DNA of 64,000 nt from NCBI GenBank assembly GCA_965531145.1, contig CBESOE010000009.1:1-64000 (forward strand), in the 5' to 3' direction. Source of the DNA: JAQAZP01 sp965531145. GTDB lineage: Bacteria > Acidobacteriota > JAQAZP01. How positions within the stretch are numbered: the stretch's first letter is position 1; each line of letters opens with the position of its first letter. Position numbers and translations under genes: made by a program. The notes under the pieces were generated by a model. The model was not told where the DNA came from, searched no databases, and saw only the letters and a list, made by a program, of their open reading frames with translations. Shown one piece after another: positions 18,231 through 27,200 of this stretch.

Positions 18231-18965
18231 TTACCCGGGATTGCCGCCATTTTCCCCGGCCGTGCCGCCGCTGAGCATTTCAGCGTCGGAGGGCCGGACA
18301 TAGACGGCCGCAAGGTCGGCCGGGTCCCCGGCCTGGCCGCCGGACTGCAACATCTCCAGGCCGATTCGGGCCACCTGGGGGGCGATGAAGCGGTCGGCCC
18401 CGGAGCTGCACGAATCGAAGCCGGACAGGGCCTCGGCGCCGCCCGGCAGCGACTCCGGCGGGTCGCCGGAAAACCAGACCCGCCGGTTGTCCGCGGCCTC
18501 GGCCACCCGGGCCAGCAGGGCCCCGGGCTGCTGCACCGCCGGTTCCACCAGCACCCGGGAGACGAATCCCCGGTCGCCGGTCTCGTAGAGTGCTCCGTAG
18601 AACTCACCCCGCCCGGCCTCCAGCAGCGGACAGACCAGTCCGTCCGGCACCCCGGCCCTCAGGGCCGAGGCCTCCAGGGTGGGCACGCCCACCGCGGGCA
18701 GCCCGGCGGCCAGGGCGATCCCCTGAACCATGCCTATGCCGATACGCACCCCGGTGAACGATCCGGGCCCGCAGGCCACAGCCAGCCCCCCCAACTCTTC
18801 CGGACGAAGGGAAAGCTGTTCCAGCAGCCAGTGGATAGCGGGCAGCAGCCGCCGGGAATAGGATTCCGGCGACAGCAGGCTCACCGAAGCCACCAGTCCG
18901 CGGTCCGCTTCACTCAGCGCGATGCTGCCGTGATAGGTGGTGGTATCCACACCCAGAACCATCAT
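18231..18965 (-). CDS. tsaB: tRNA threonylcarbamoyladenosine biosynthesis protein TsaB
   Basis: About 244 residues of the ASKHA fold. The signatures are VLGVDTTTYHGSIAL, SYSRRLLPAIHWLL, VACGPGSFTGVRIGIGMVQG and GVPTLEASAL. TsaB partners TsaD and TsaE to put threonylcarbamoyl on A37 of ANN-decoding tRNAs. The C-terminal part is less conserved, as is normal. Two adjacent ATGs (18965, 18962) follow AGGA; a GTG at 18974 touches the purine run and is less likely. Divergent from mutS across a 134-nt gap. Confidence 0.92.
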   Translation of the reverse strand: MMVLGVDTTTYHGSIALSEADRGLVASVSLLSPESYSRRLLPAIHWLLEQLSLRPEELGGLAVACGPGSFTGVRIGIGMVQGIALAAGLPAVGVPTLEASALRAGVPDGLVCPLLEAGRGEFYGALYETGDRGFVSRVLVEPAVQQPGALLARVAEAADNRRVWFSGDPPESLPGGAEALSGFDSCSSGADRFIAPQVARIGLEMLQSGGQAGDPADLAAVYVRPSDAEMLSGGTAGENGGNPG

Positions 18966-19099
18966 TTCCTGCACTCCTCCCTCTCAGCCGACGGGCGGCG
19001 GCGCACATCCCGTCGCCGTGAGGTCCATTATTCCACCTGAATGGATATGATACACTCCACCGCGTTTCCATTGCTACTTTTGCTACTTTCCGGCGGCCA

Positions 19100-21775
19100 A
19101 TGACCACTAAGGACAAAACCACTCCGGTGATGCGCCAGTTCCTGGAGATCAAGGCGCAACATCAAGACGCCATCCTCTTCTTCCGCATGGGCGATTTCTA
19201 TGAAATGTTCTACGAGGACGCGGTGGTGGCCTCGCGGGACATGGAGATCGCGCTGACGTCCCGGGACCGCAACAGTGACAACCCGGTACCCATGTGCGGT
19301 GTGCCCTTCCACGCCGCCGAGGGCTACATCGCCCGGCTTATCCGCAAGGGTCACCGGGTGGCCATCTGCGACCAGGTGGAGGACCCCCGGGCGGCCAAGG
19401 GGCTGGTGAAGCGAGCGGTGACCCGGGTGGTGACCCCGGGGACGGTGACCGACGCCGGCCTGCTGCAGGCCCGGGAGAACAACTTTATCTGCGGCGTGGC
19501 GCTGAAACCCGACCACGGGGCCGGCGCAGCGTTCCTCGACGTCTCCACCGGACGCTTCCTGCTGGCGGAGTCGGAGGACGAGGACCCGCTGGAGTTTCTC
19601 GGCCGCGAGCTGGCCCGCTATCGCCCGCGGGAACTGGTCCACGCCGCCCCCGACGAGCCGCCCACCGAAGCAAACCTGGCGCTGAAGCAGATGCTGGGTG
19701 ATGCCGTTCCGGAAAACGGTGAGGGCCAGCCGCTGTTCAGCCCGCGGCCCTCCTGGTCCTTTGGCGGGGAAACGGCCCGCCGCACCCTCACCGAACACCT
19801 GGGGGTGGCCAGTCTGGAAGGCTACGGCTGCGAGGACCGCACCCTGGCGGTGCGGGCCGCCGGGGGACTGCTGCACTACCTCAAGGAGACCCAGGGGTCG
19901 GCCCTCAAGCACATCGATTCGCTGACCTGGTGCGCCGGCGGCCGCTACCTGACCCTCGACCCCGCCACGGTGAGAAACCTCGAGCTGGTGAGTTGCGCTG
20001 ACGGGGGCCGCGAGGGGTCCCTGATCTCGGTGCTCGACCTGACCTTCACCGGCATGGGCGGCCGCAAACTGCGGGACTGGTTCCTGCGCCCGTTGCTGGA
20101 TGCCGGCGAGATCCGCCGGCGTCAGGAGGGAGTGGAGGAACTGCTGGGGGAGGTCACCGCCCGCAGCCGGCTGGGCGAGCGGTTGAAGCAGGTCTTCGAC
20201 CTGGAGCGCCTGCTGGGCCGGGTGGTGCTGGGCACCGCCGGGCCGCGGGACATGGTGGCGCTGAAAAGCTCCATCGCCGTCCTCCCCGGCCTGCGTGACG
20301 AGCTGGGCCGCCGTTCCGCACCGGTGATGGCCGGGCTGCACCAGGACCTGGACCTGCTGGAAGACATGCACGACCTGCTGGAGCGGGCGATCAATCCCGA
20401 ACCGCCGGCCACCATCCGCGATCCCGGCCTGATCCGTGACGGGTACAGCCCCGAGCTGGACCAGTTGCGCTCGGTGGCCCGGGATGGCAAACAGATCATT
20501 GCCGGCATCGAGGCCCGGGAACGGGAACGCACCGGCATCTCCACGCTGAAAGTGAAGTACAACCGGGTCTTCGGCTACTTTATCGAGATCTCCAAGGCCA
20601 ACCTGGCCGGGGGTGTGCCCGAGGAGTACGAACGGAAGCAGACCATGGTGGGTTCGGAGCGCTTCAGCACCCCGGAACTGAAGGAGTACGAGGAACAGGT
20701 GGTGGGCGCCGAGGAGCGGATCAGCGACCTGGAACAGGAGCTGTTCACCGAAGTGCGGCAGCTCACCGCCGACCAGGCGGGGCGGATCAAGACCTCCGCC
20801 GACCAGGTGGCCACCCTGGACGTGCTGCTCTGCCTGGCCGAGGTGGCCTCGCGCCACCGCTACTGCCGCCCGGAGATCACCGACGGCCGAAAGCTGAGCA
20901 TTTCCGCCGGCCGCCACCCGGTGATCGAACAGCTCTCCCCCACCGGCGAACGTTTCGTGCCCAACGACGTGCTGCTGGACGACGACAGCAACCAGATCCT
21001 GATCATCACCGGGCCGAACATGGGCGGCAAATCCACCTACCTGCGCCAGGTGGCATTGATCGCCCTGATGGCCCACACCGGCTCCTTCGTGCCGGCGGAA
21101 GCGGCGGAGATCCCCCTGGTGGACCGCATCTTCACCCGGGTGGGGGCCAGCGATTCCCTGGTCCGCGGCCACTCCACCTTCATGGTGGAGATGATCGAGA
21201 CGGCCAACATCCTCAACAACGCCACCCCCCGCAGTCTGGTGATCCTCGACGAGGTGGGCCGGGGCACCAGCACCTTTGACGGGGTGAGCATCGCCTGGGC
21301 GGTGGTGGAGCACCTGCACAACTCCAAACGGGTGTCCGCCAAATCCCTCTTCGCCACCCACTTCTACGAACTGACCGAACTGGCGGTCACCCTGCCCCGG
21401 GTGCGCAACTTCAACATCTCGGTCAAGGAGTGGAACGATGAAATCATCTTCCTCCGCGAGGTGGTGGAGGGCGCGGCCGACCGCAGCTACGGCGTCCAGG
21501 TGGCCCGGCTGGCCGGGCTGCCGCCATCGGTGCTCAACCGGGCCCGGGAGATTCTGGCCAACCTCGAGGCCAACGCCTTTGACCGCCGGGGGATGCCCAA
21601 GCTGGCCGGCGAGGGGCAGGACGGGGACGCAGCGGAACCGGGCATCGAACAGATGCGCCTCTTCACCCCCGGCGAGGACCCCCTGCTGGCCGATGTACGC
21701 CGGTTGGAGCTGGAGCAGATGACCCCCATGGAGGCGTTGAACTACCTGGTGGATCTCCAGCGAAAGCTCACCTGA
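19100..21775 (+). CDS. mutS: DNA mismatch repair protein MutS
   Basis: An 891-residue MutS. The mismatch-binding domain starts with the Phe-x-Glu segment FFRMGDFYEMFYEDA near residues 29-43. Connector, lever and clamp domains follow. The ATPase has Walker A TGPNMGGKSTYLRQ, Walker B LVILDEVGRGTSTFDG, and the signature SLFATHFYELTEL. The C-terminal tail ends with the helix-turn-helix dimer segment (MTPMEALNYLVDLQRKL). It detects mismatches and recruits MutL, which is not in the window. ATG 19100 lacks a clear ribosome site, but upstream frames offer none better. Confidence 0.97.
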   Translation: MTTKDKTTPVMRQFLEIKAQHQDAILFFRMGDFYEMFYEDAVVASRDMEIALTSRDRNSDNPVPMCGVPFHAAEGYIARLIRKGHRVAICDQVEDPRAAKGLVKRAVTRVVTPGTVTDAGLLQARENNFICGVALKPDHGAGAAFLDVSTGRFLLAESEDEDPLEFLGRELARYRPRELVHAAPDEPPTEANLALKQMLGDAVPENGEGQPLFSPRPSWSFGGETARRTLTEHLGVASLEGYGCEDRTLAVRAAGGLLHYLKETQGSALKHIDSLTWCAGGRYLTLDPATVRNLELVSCADGGREGSLISVLDLTFTGMGGRKLRDWFLRPLLDAGEIRRRQEGVEELLGEVTARSRLGERLKQVFDLERLLGRVVLGTAGPRDMVALKSSIAVLPGLRDELGRRSAPVMAGLHQDLDLLEDMHDLLERAINPEPPATIRDPGLIRDGYSPELDQLRSVARDGKQIIAGIEARERERTGISTLKVKYNRVFGYFIEISKANLAGGVPEEYERKQTMVGSERFSTPELKEYEEQVVGAEERISDLEQELFTEVRQLTADQAGRIKTSADQVATLDVLLCLAEVASRHRYCRPEITDGRKLSISAGRHPVIEQLSPTGERFVPNDVLLDDDSNQILIITGPNMGGKSTYLRQVALIALMAHTGSFVPAEAAEIPLVDRIFTRVGASDSLVRGHSTFMVEMIETANILNNATPRSLVILDEVGRGTSTFDGVSIAWAVVEHLHNSKRVSAKSLFATHFYELTELAVTLPRVRNFNISVKEWNDEIIFLREVVEGAADRSYGVQVARLAGLPPSVLNRAREILANLEANAFDRRGMPKLAGEGQDGDAAEPGIEQMRLFTPGEDPLLADVRRLELEQMTPMEALNYLVDLQRKLT

Positions 21776-21792
21776 ACCCCACAGAAATAAAC

Positions 21793-21821
21793 TTGACCGA
21801 TTTGTAATATTTCCCTATTGT
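21793..21821 (+). promoter_or_regulatory. Promoter for the TPR/secreted gene pair
   Basis: TTGACC (21793-21798), a 17-nt spacer and TATTGT (21816-21821), in a short AT-rich gap after mutS. Confidence 0.6.
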
Positions 21822-21863
21822 TTACCCCATAACCGGGTTCGCCTGAAGGGCGGGCTCCAGCTC

Positions 21864-22773
21864 ATGTCTCTCGAGTCCACTCATAACACTGGAAGAACTG
21901 CAGCAGCTACGGCAGCAAGGCATCGATTGCGGACGTCAGGGTCTGTACGAGGACGCCCTGCTCAACCTCTACTGCGCCTTCAACGGCTCGGAAGAGCACC
22001 CCGATTTCCAGGTCAAGGCCGCCCTCGACCTCGGTGTGCTCTACCGCATGCTCGAAAAATACACCGCCGCCACCGAAATGCTGGAAATCGTCGAGCAGAA
22101 CAGCCCGTCAACCAGCGTCCCCCGCTTCACCGCCTACCTCGAGCGGGCCATCATCGGCTACCGCAAAAAGGATCTGAGCGGCGCCGATCAGGCACTGGCC
22201 ATGGCCGAAGAGGTGCTGGAGCAGAACGAGATGGGCCGGCTGATCGTCTATTTCCTTGTCACCCGGGCCATGGTGGAAATGGAGCGGAAAGAGTATCAGC
22301 AGGCTCTGGACATACTCAATCAGTCACTGACCTTTGTGGAGCTGTTCAAGAGCCGTGACCTGCGCTGCACCGTGCTCTCCAACCTCGGTCACTGCCACCT
22401 GCACCTGGGCCAGACAACCGAAGCGCGTGAGCACCTGGTGGAGAGCCTGGCCATCGCCCAGGCCCTGAGCAACGAGCGGCGCACCGCCGAGGTCAGCAGT
22501 TGCCTGGCCCTGACGGCGCTGAAAGACGACGACCTGCCCACGGCCAAGGAATATGCCGCCGAGGCGTTCCGCATTTCCTACGAGCAGAAATACCGTGACA
22601 TCATCCGCGATCTCTGTTACCAGATCGGACGCTATTACCGGAACAGCGGCGAGACATCCATCGCCGAGGTCTTCTTTGAAAAGGCGGTCAACACCGACGG
22701 CCGGCTGACCACCGATTTCCTGAAGCTTCTTGACACGGACCGCATGTCCTCCGGCGAGGGCCTGCACGACTGA
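21864..22773 (+). CDS. TPR-like protein with unresolved N-terminus (frameshift or non-AUG start)
   Basis: Helical repeats read clearly in the frame ending at 22773 (LEELQQLRQQGIDCG, YEDALLNLYCAF, EYQQALDILNQSLTFVE, LGHCHLHLGQTTEAREHL). The protein-like reading runs back to about 21889, upstream of the first canonical start in that frame (GTG 22036). In another frame ATG 21864 encodes MSLESTHNT and would join it if one base were removed near 21885-21889. Either one base is wrong or shifted, or translation starts at a rare codon such as ATA 21883. Cytoplasmic, with no signal peptide. The role is presumably a scaffold; the partner is unknown. The gene for a secreted protein follows closely. Confidence 0.7.
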
Positions 22774-22796
22774 ACATGAAAACAAAGGAAAAGACC

Positions 22797-23288
22797 ATGA
22801 ACATCACACTCTTCAAACGGCTGGCAATCCCGCTGCTCCTGCTGCCGTTGATGGCGCTCTGGATTCCTGGTGCCGGGGCCAACTCCATCGAGGACGGTGA
22901 CGGCAGTCTGTGGCGTGCCTCGTCGGTCCAGAACGGCGCCAACATGCAGGTGTTCATCGAAGTCACCCTGGGCGCCGAGCCGGCCAGCAGCTTCTGGGCC
23001 ACCAGTGCCCCCCTCAACAGCATCGACCCCTTCCTCCTCACCGACGGCACCCAGGTCTGGTTGGTCTGGAGCAAGGAGCGGCAGGGTATTGACGACACCT
23101 TTGACATCTGGGTCAACCGGATCTATGCCGACGGCACCGTGGACGACCCGGCCAGCCAGGTGACCAAGGCCAATGACCCGCTGATCAACGACCGCAAATC
23201 CACCGCCGCCATCTGGGAACGGGTGTTCAGCTCCAGTGATCCCAACCCCTGGGAGAAGGTAACGATGCAGCTTCCGCTGAACCCCTAG
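22797..23288 (+). CDS. Small secreted protein of unknown function
   Basis: A 163-residue protein with a signal peptide (FKRLAIPLLLLPLMALW, cleavage near GAGA-N). The mature part is a compact beta-rich domain with many Trp (SLWRASSVQNGAN, FWATSAPLNSIDPF, QVWLVWSKERQG) ending SSSDPNPWEKVTMQLPLNP. No family recognised. ATG 22797 has AAGGAAA upstream; ATG 22776 has none. Co-transcribed with the TPR gene. A decayed copy of its C-terminus appears to lie just downstream (23395-23509). Confidence 0.7.
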   Translation: MNITLFKRLAIPLLLLPLMALWIPGAGANSIEDGDGSLWRASSVQNGANMQVFIEVTLGAEPASSFWATSAPLNSIDPFLLTDGTQVWLVWSKERQGIDDTFDIWVNRIYADGTVDDPASQVTKANDPLINDRKSTAAIWERVFSSSDPNPWEKVTMQLPLNP

Positions 23289-23296
23289 GGTATCCG

Positions 23297-23345
23297 CCGG
23301 TCCGGGGGGCCTTGCCCCCCGCCGGGCTTCGGGTTCATTTTTTTT
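23297..23345 (+). terminator. Probable terminator after the small secreted gene
   Basis: GGGGGGC (23304-23310) pairs with GCCCCCC (23314-23320), extended by CCGG/CCGG flanks. Eight T follow at 23338-23345. The gap between stem and T-tract is long, so efficiency is uncertain. Confidence 0.5.
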
Positions 23346-23394
23346 GACTGGAATGTTTACTTAAATGTACGTTATCACTATCTCAACGACCATC

Positions 23395-23509
23395 AGCCCG
23401 GCACACCGTCCCCTCCGTCCGCCTGGTCTTCACTACCACACCATCAGCGACCCGAACCCCTGGGAATCCATCGCCCCCAGCGGTTCAGTCGATGATCTGC
23501 AGGTCGGGT
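23395..23509 (+). pseudogene. Possible decayed tandem copy of the small secreted gene's C-terminus
   Basis: Codons at 23446-23466 read SDPNPWE, the same seven residues as in the C-terminus of the gene ending at 23288, but with synonymous codon differences. Just upstream, RLVFTT in a neighbouring frame parallels ERVFSS of that gene. No start or ribosome site is present. The end overlaps the antisense uvrD stop region. It is short, so chance cannot be fully excluded. Confidence 0.3.
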
Positions 23510-25677
23510 GAGAACTCCGCCAGCAGTTCCTTTTCTTCTCCTGAATCAAAGCGGACCCTGATCCGGCCCTCCTCGCAGTGCAGGACACGGCCAGGGCCCA
23601 GTCGGGGGTGGGACACCCGGTCCCCGACCTGCAGTTCCCGGGAAGCGGGAGCCGGCTGATCCGACAGGCTGGGGTCACCGTCGAGGAACGACCCGCCTCC
23701 CCCACCGGCCGGGGGCAACGGCCCGGTGCTCTCGATCAGCTCCCGGGGCAGGCGGTCGATGAAACGGCTGGGCCAGGGGGCAACGCCGCGGCGGGTGGTG
23801 GTGAGCAGGTGGGTCAGCAGCAGGTGCCGCCGGGCCCGGGTCATGGCGACGAAGAGGAGACGGCGCTCTTCCTCGAACTCCGGCGTGCCCTCATCCTTGC
23901 CCACCAGCGGCAGCAGCCCCTCGTTGAGGCCGATGACGAACACCACGTCGAACTCCAGCCCCTTGGCCGCATGAATGGTCATCAGACTCAAAGCCTTGCC
24001 CGACTGGCCCTGTTCCCCCCCGGCCCCCACACTGAGCGAGAGCTCGGAGAGAAAGGCCGACCAGGCATCCCAGGGATCGAGGCCCTGCTGGTCAGCGGCG
24101 CGACCGCGGATTTCGAGGATCCGCTGCCAGAGTTCATCGCCCGCCGCGGTGTGCACCGGGATCTCCTTGTCCCGGAACCCGCTGCGTTCCACCGCCAGGT
24201 CGAAGACCTCAGCCGCAGACCGTACCATCACCTCGGCACCAAGCTCTTCCAGGGCCGCGGCAAAGATCAAGGCCCGCTCCCGGGTCCGACCGGGCAGGTC
24301 ATCCAGATCCTCCAGCGAGAGGAGCAGCTGCCCCAGGGTCAGACCGTGGCGCTCCGCCGCCTGCTCCAGGACACCCAGCATCAGCGGGGTCAGCTTCCAG
24401 GCCGGCAGGGTCGCGGCGGTGCGCAGGCTCAGCTGGTCGTCGGGATTGAGCAGTACCTTGAACAGCGCCAGCAGCTTGCGTACCGGGGGCAGGTCAAGGA
24501 TGTTCTTCGGGGCCACCACCCGCACCGGCACTTCATCCCGGCGCAGCGCCGCCTCCACCCGGGGCGCCTGGGCGTTCACCCGGTAGAGCACGGCCATGGA
24601 GCCGAACGGGATGCCCTCCTCGCTGTTCAGTCGCCGGGCCTCCCGGGACACCAGGTCCGCCTGGTCCCGTTCGTCGTCACAGGCGATGAGCCGCAGGGGC
24701 GGTCCGGGGTCGTTCTCGGTCCAGGGGGGATCGGCCGCGGCCTGTGCCATGTCCTCGGGGTCGGCCAGGGCCGCGGCCGCTCGTAAGATGGTGGAGCTGG
24801 AGCGGTAATGCTGCACCAGGGAGCAGGTGCGCGACCCGGGATACTCCTCGTGAAAACGCCGGAAGATCTCGGGGCAGGCGCCGCGCCAGGTGTAGATGCT
24901 CTGGTGGGGATCCCCCACTACGTAGAGGTTCTTCTCCGGGCCGAGCAGACCCTTGAGCAGAAGATACTGCAGCCGGTCGGTGTCCTGGAACTCGTCCACC
25001 AGGATGTGGTCGAAACGATCCCCGAGCCGCTGCCGCACCTCGGCGTTGTCGATGAGCATGCGCAGGGGCAGCAGGATCAGATCATCGAAGTCGAGGGCGT
25101 TGGCCGCCACCAGCCGCTCCTGATACAGCCGGTGCACTTCCTGCTCAAGGGGATTCTCCGGTGTCTCGGGTGCACCGATGCAGCTGCTCTGCTTCAGGCG
25201 CGCCGTGCTGCGCAGCAGTTCAACCGGTCGCGGCCGTCCGCCACCCTGGTCTATTTTTCCGGCCAGTTCGGTGATCAGGGCCAGCCGTTCGGACTCGTCG
25301 TAAATGGTGAATCCGGGGCGATAGCCATACTGCTCCAGGGGCAGTTCCTCGTTGAGCAGCCGGCGGCAGACCGAGTGGAAGGTGCCGAAAAAACGGATGG
25401 CGCCGGCTGCGCCGGGGCCCAGCAGGTCCAGCACCCGTTCTTTCATCTCCCGGGCGGCGCGGTTGGTGAAGGTCAACACCAGCAGCCGGTCCGGTTGGGC
25501 CCGTCCGGTTTCCAACAGCCAGGCCAGCCGGCGGGTGAGCACACGGGTCTTGCCGCTGCCCACCGCCGCCTCCACCAGCACCGGTCCCCCACCGGCCAGC
25601 ACTGCCTCGCGCTGCAGCGGATTCAGTCCTTCCAGCGCTTTCGCTTCTTTCTGATTAACGTTTCCCTGATCGCTCAT
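23485..25677 (-). CDS. UvrD/PcrA-like superfamily 1A DNA helicase
   Basis: A 730-residue SF1A helicase. Motifs in order are the Q-motif GLNPLQREAVL, Walker A EAAVGSGKTRVLTRRLAWL, TFTNRAAREMKERV, GTFHSVCRRLL, Walker B ILVDEFQDTDRLQYLLL, VVGDPHQSIYTWRGA, QHYRSS, and motif VI FVAMTRARRHLLLTHLL. A C-terminal Tudor-like segment (LQVGDRVSHPRLGPGRVL, about 680-720) is the RNA-polymerase-contacting type seen in PcrA/UvrD. Likely 3'-5' unwinding in repair. A chromosomal uvrD or pcrA function is probable, but the number of paralogues is unknown. Confidence 0.93.
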   Translation of the reverse strand: MSDQGNVNQKEAKALEGLNPLQREAVLAGGGPVLVEAAVGSGKTRVLTRRLAWLLETGRAQPDRLLVLTFTNRAAREMKERVLDLLGPGAAGAIRFFGTFHSVCRRLLNEELPLEQYGYRPGFTIYDESERLALITELAGKIDQGGGRPRPVELLRSTARLKQSSCIGAPETPENPLEQEVHRLYQERLVAANALDFDDLILLPLRMLIDNAEVRQRLGDRFDHILVDEFQDTDRLQYLLLKGLLGPEKNLYVVGDPHQSIYTWRGACPEIFRRFHEEYPGSRTCSLVQHYRSSSTILRAAAALADPEDMAQAAADPPWTENDPGPPLRLIACDDERDQADLVSREARRLNSEEGIPFGSMAVLYRVNAQAPRVEAALRRDEVPVRVVAPKNILDLPPVRKLLALFKVLLNPDDQLSLRTAATLPAWKLTPLMLGVLEQAAERHGLTLGQLLLSLEDLDDLPGRTRERALIFAAALEELGAEVMVRSAAEVFDLAVERSGFRDKEIPVHTAAGDELWQRILEIRGRAADQQGLDPWDAWSAFLSELSLSVGAGGEQGQSGKALSLMTIHAAKGLEFDVVFVIGLNEGLLPLVGKDEGTPEFEEERRLLFVAMTRARRHLLLTHLLTTTRRGVAPWPSRFIDRLPRELIESTGPLPPAGGGGGSFLDGDPSLSDQPAPASRELQVGDRVSHPRLGPGRVLHCEEGRIRVRFDSGEEKELLAEFSPDLQIID

Positions 25678-25736
25678 GGCGGCAGATTGTACACCATTTT
25701 ACTTTTCACCCGAGGCCTCCTATAGTTGGCCTTCCT

Positions 25737-25778
25737 GTCATTGCGAGGAGCCCGCGAAGCGGGCGACGCGACAATCTC
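25737..25778. repeat. 42-nt structured repeat, copy 1
   Basis: GTCATTGCGAG, then a 6-bp hairpin GCCCGC-GAA-GCGGGC (25750-25764), then a tail ending CAATCTC. It lies in the divergent gap between the helicase and the flavoprotein gene. A second copy of identical length with covarying stem bases is at 27064-27105. Confidence 0.8.
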
Positions 25779-25791
25779 TCTTGAGGCCTTG

Positions 25792-27057
25792 ATGCGTAAC
25801 AAACACGGAGTGATCGTGGTGGGGGGTGGCGCCGCCGGCCTAATGGCGGCCGGCACGGCGGCCGCGGCCGGGGCCCGGGTACTGGTGCTGGAAAAGAAAA
25901 ACCGCACGGCCCTCAAGCTTGGCATCACCGGCAAGGGCCGCTGCAACCTGACCAACACTGCCCCCCTCCCCGACTTCATCGGCCGTTTCGGCCGCAACGG
26001 ACGATTCCTGCGCACCGCGTTCGCCGACTTTTTCTCCACGGAGCTGATCCGCTTTTTCGAAGAACGGGGTGTGCGGACCAAGAGCGAGCGGGGCGGCCGG
26101 GTCTTCCCCGCCGGTGACAGCGCTCTGCAGGTGGTGCGCGCCCTCCGCGACTGGGCCACGGAGAAAGGCGCCAGCACCCGCTGCCTGGCCGTGGTGTCGG
26201 AACTGGTGATCACCAAAGGACGGGTGACCGGTGTCACCCTTGGTGGCGAAGAGGCGGAAACACTGGATGCCGACGCGGTGATCCTCGCCGTGGGCGGAGC
26301 ATCCTATCCGGTCACCGGTTCAACCGGCGACGGCGCAACACTGGCCGCGGCGGCCGGTCACCGGGTTGTGCCGCTCAGCCCGGCCCTGGTACCGCTGGAA
26401 ACTGCGGGCCCCACTGCCAAAAGGCTTCAGGGGCTGAGTCTCAGGAACGCCGGTCTCGACATCTACATCGATGGACGGAAGAAGGAGAGCCATTTCGGTG
26501 AACTGCTCTTCACCCACTTCGGCGTCTCCGGCCCCATCGCGCTCAGCGCCAGCCGTACCATCGTCCCAGCACTGGAGCAGAAACAGCAGGTCACCCTGGC
26601 CATCGACCTCAAACCGGCCCTGGACCACCAGAAACTCGACGCCCGCCTGCTGCGGGACATCGACGCCCACGGCAAACAGCACGTCCACAACCTGATGAAA
26701 GGCCTGCTGCCCCGGCTGCTGATCCCGGTCTGCATCGACGCCACCGGCCTCGACCCCGAAGGCCCAGCCCACCAGATCAATGCCAAAACACGCAAGCGAC
26801 TCCGCACCTGGCTCAAGGATTTTCGCCTGGAGGTCACCGGTCACCGGGGATTTGCCGAGGCCATCGTCACCGCCGGGGGTGTGGATCTCCGCGATGTGAA
26901 TCCGAAGACCATGGAGTCGAGGAAGGTGAAAGGACTGTACCTAGCCGGCGAAGTGCTCGACCTGGATGGCGACACCGGCGGTTACAACCTGCAGGCGGCC
27001 TTCTCAACGGGCAGGTTGGCTGGGGCTTCAACGGCAGTGTCCCACCGCGGAGTTTAA
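25792..27057 (+). CDS. HI0933/YhiN-family flavoprotein (NAD(P)/FAD-dependent oxidoreductase)
   Basis: A 421-residue flavoprotein. The dinucleotide fold IVVGGGAAGLMAAGTAAAAG (residues 8-27) is followed by LEKKNRTALKLGITGKGRCN, typical of the family. Later come VILAVGGASYPVTGSTGDG, the LLFTHFGVSGPIAL motif, TAGGVDLRDVNPKTMESRKV and LYLAGEVLDLDGDTGGYNLQ near the end. Family members are soluble flavoenzymes of uncertain physiological substrate. ATG 25792 (MRNKHG) is used; the longer frame upstream is read through the repeat at 25737-25778. It is bracketed by two copies of the same repeat. Confidence 0.9.
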   Translation: MRNKHGVIVVGGGAAGLMAAGTAAAAGARVLVLEKKNRTALKLGITGKGRCNLTNTAPLPDFIGRFGRNGRFLRTAFADFFSTELIRFFEERGVRTKSERGGRVFPAGDSALQVVRALRDWATEKGASTRCLAVVSELVITKGRVTGVTLGGEEAETLDADAVILAVGGASYPVTGSTGDGATLAAAAGHRVVPLSPALVPLETAGPTAKRLQGLSLRNAGLDIYIDGRKKESHFGELLFTHFGVSGPIALSASRTIVPALEQKQQVTLAIDLKPALDHQKLDARLLRDIDAHGKQHVHNLMKGLLPRLLIPVCIDATGLDPEGPAHQINAKTRKRLRTWLKDFRLEVTGHRGFAEAIVTAGGVDLRDVNPKTMESRKVKGLYLAGEVLDLDGDTGGYNLQAAFSTGRLAGASTAVSHRGV

Positions 27058-27063
27058 TCGATT

Positions 27064-27157
27064 GTCATTGCGAGAAGACGACGGAGTCGTCGACGAAGCA
27101 ATCTCCTGTGCAACCGCACCACGGCAAGAGAGATTGCTTCGCTGCGCTCGCAATGAC
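27064..27157. repeat. 42-nt structured repeat copy 2 with an inverted short copy
   Basis: The left unit 27064-27105 is the same length as the copy at 25737, with hairpin GACGAC-GGA-GTCGTC (27077-27091). The right unit 27130-27157 is an inverted 28-nt form lacking the inner hairpin. The whole makes a large inverted repeat in the gap between the convergent flavoprotein and MrfA-like genes. Confidence 0.8.
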
Positions 27158-27200
27158 AGAGGGGCCCACCCCCCAACGACAGAGGGGTCTACCCCCCAAC
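27155..27200. repeat. Two tandem 23-bp direct repeats
   Basis: 27155-27177 and 27178-27200 differ at two positions (GACAGAGGGG, variable CCC/TCT, ACCCCCCAAC). The stop codon and last Gly-Gly codons of the MrfA-like gene lie inside the second copy. Confidence 0.75.
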
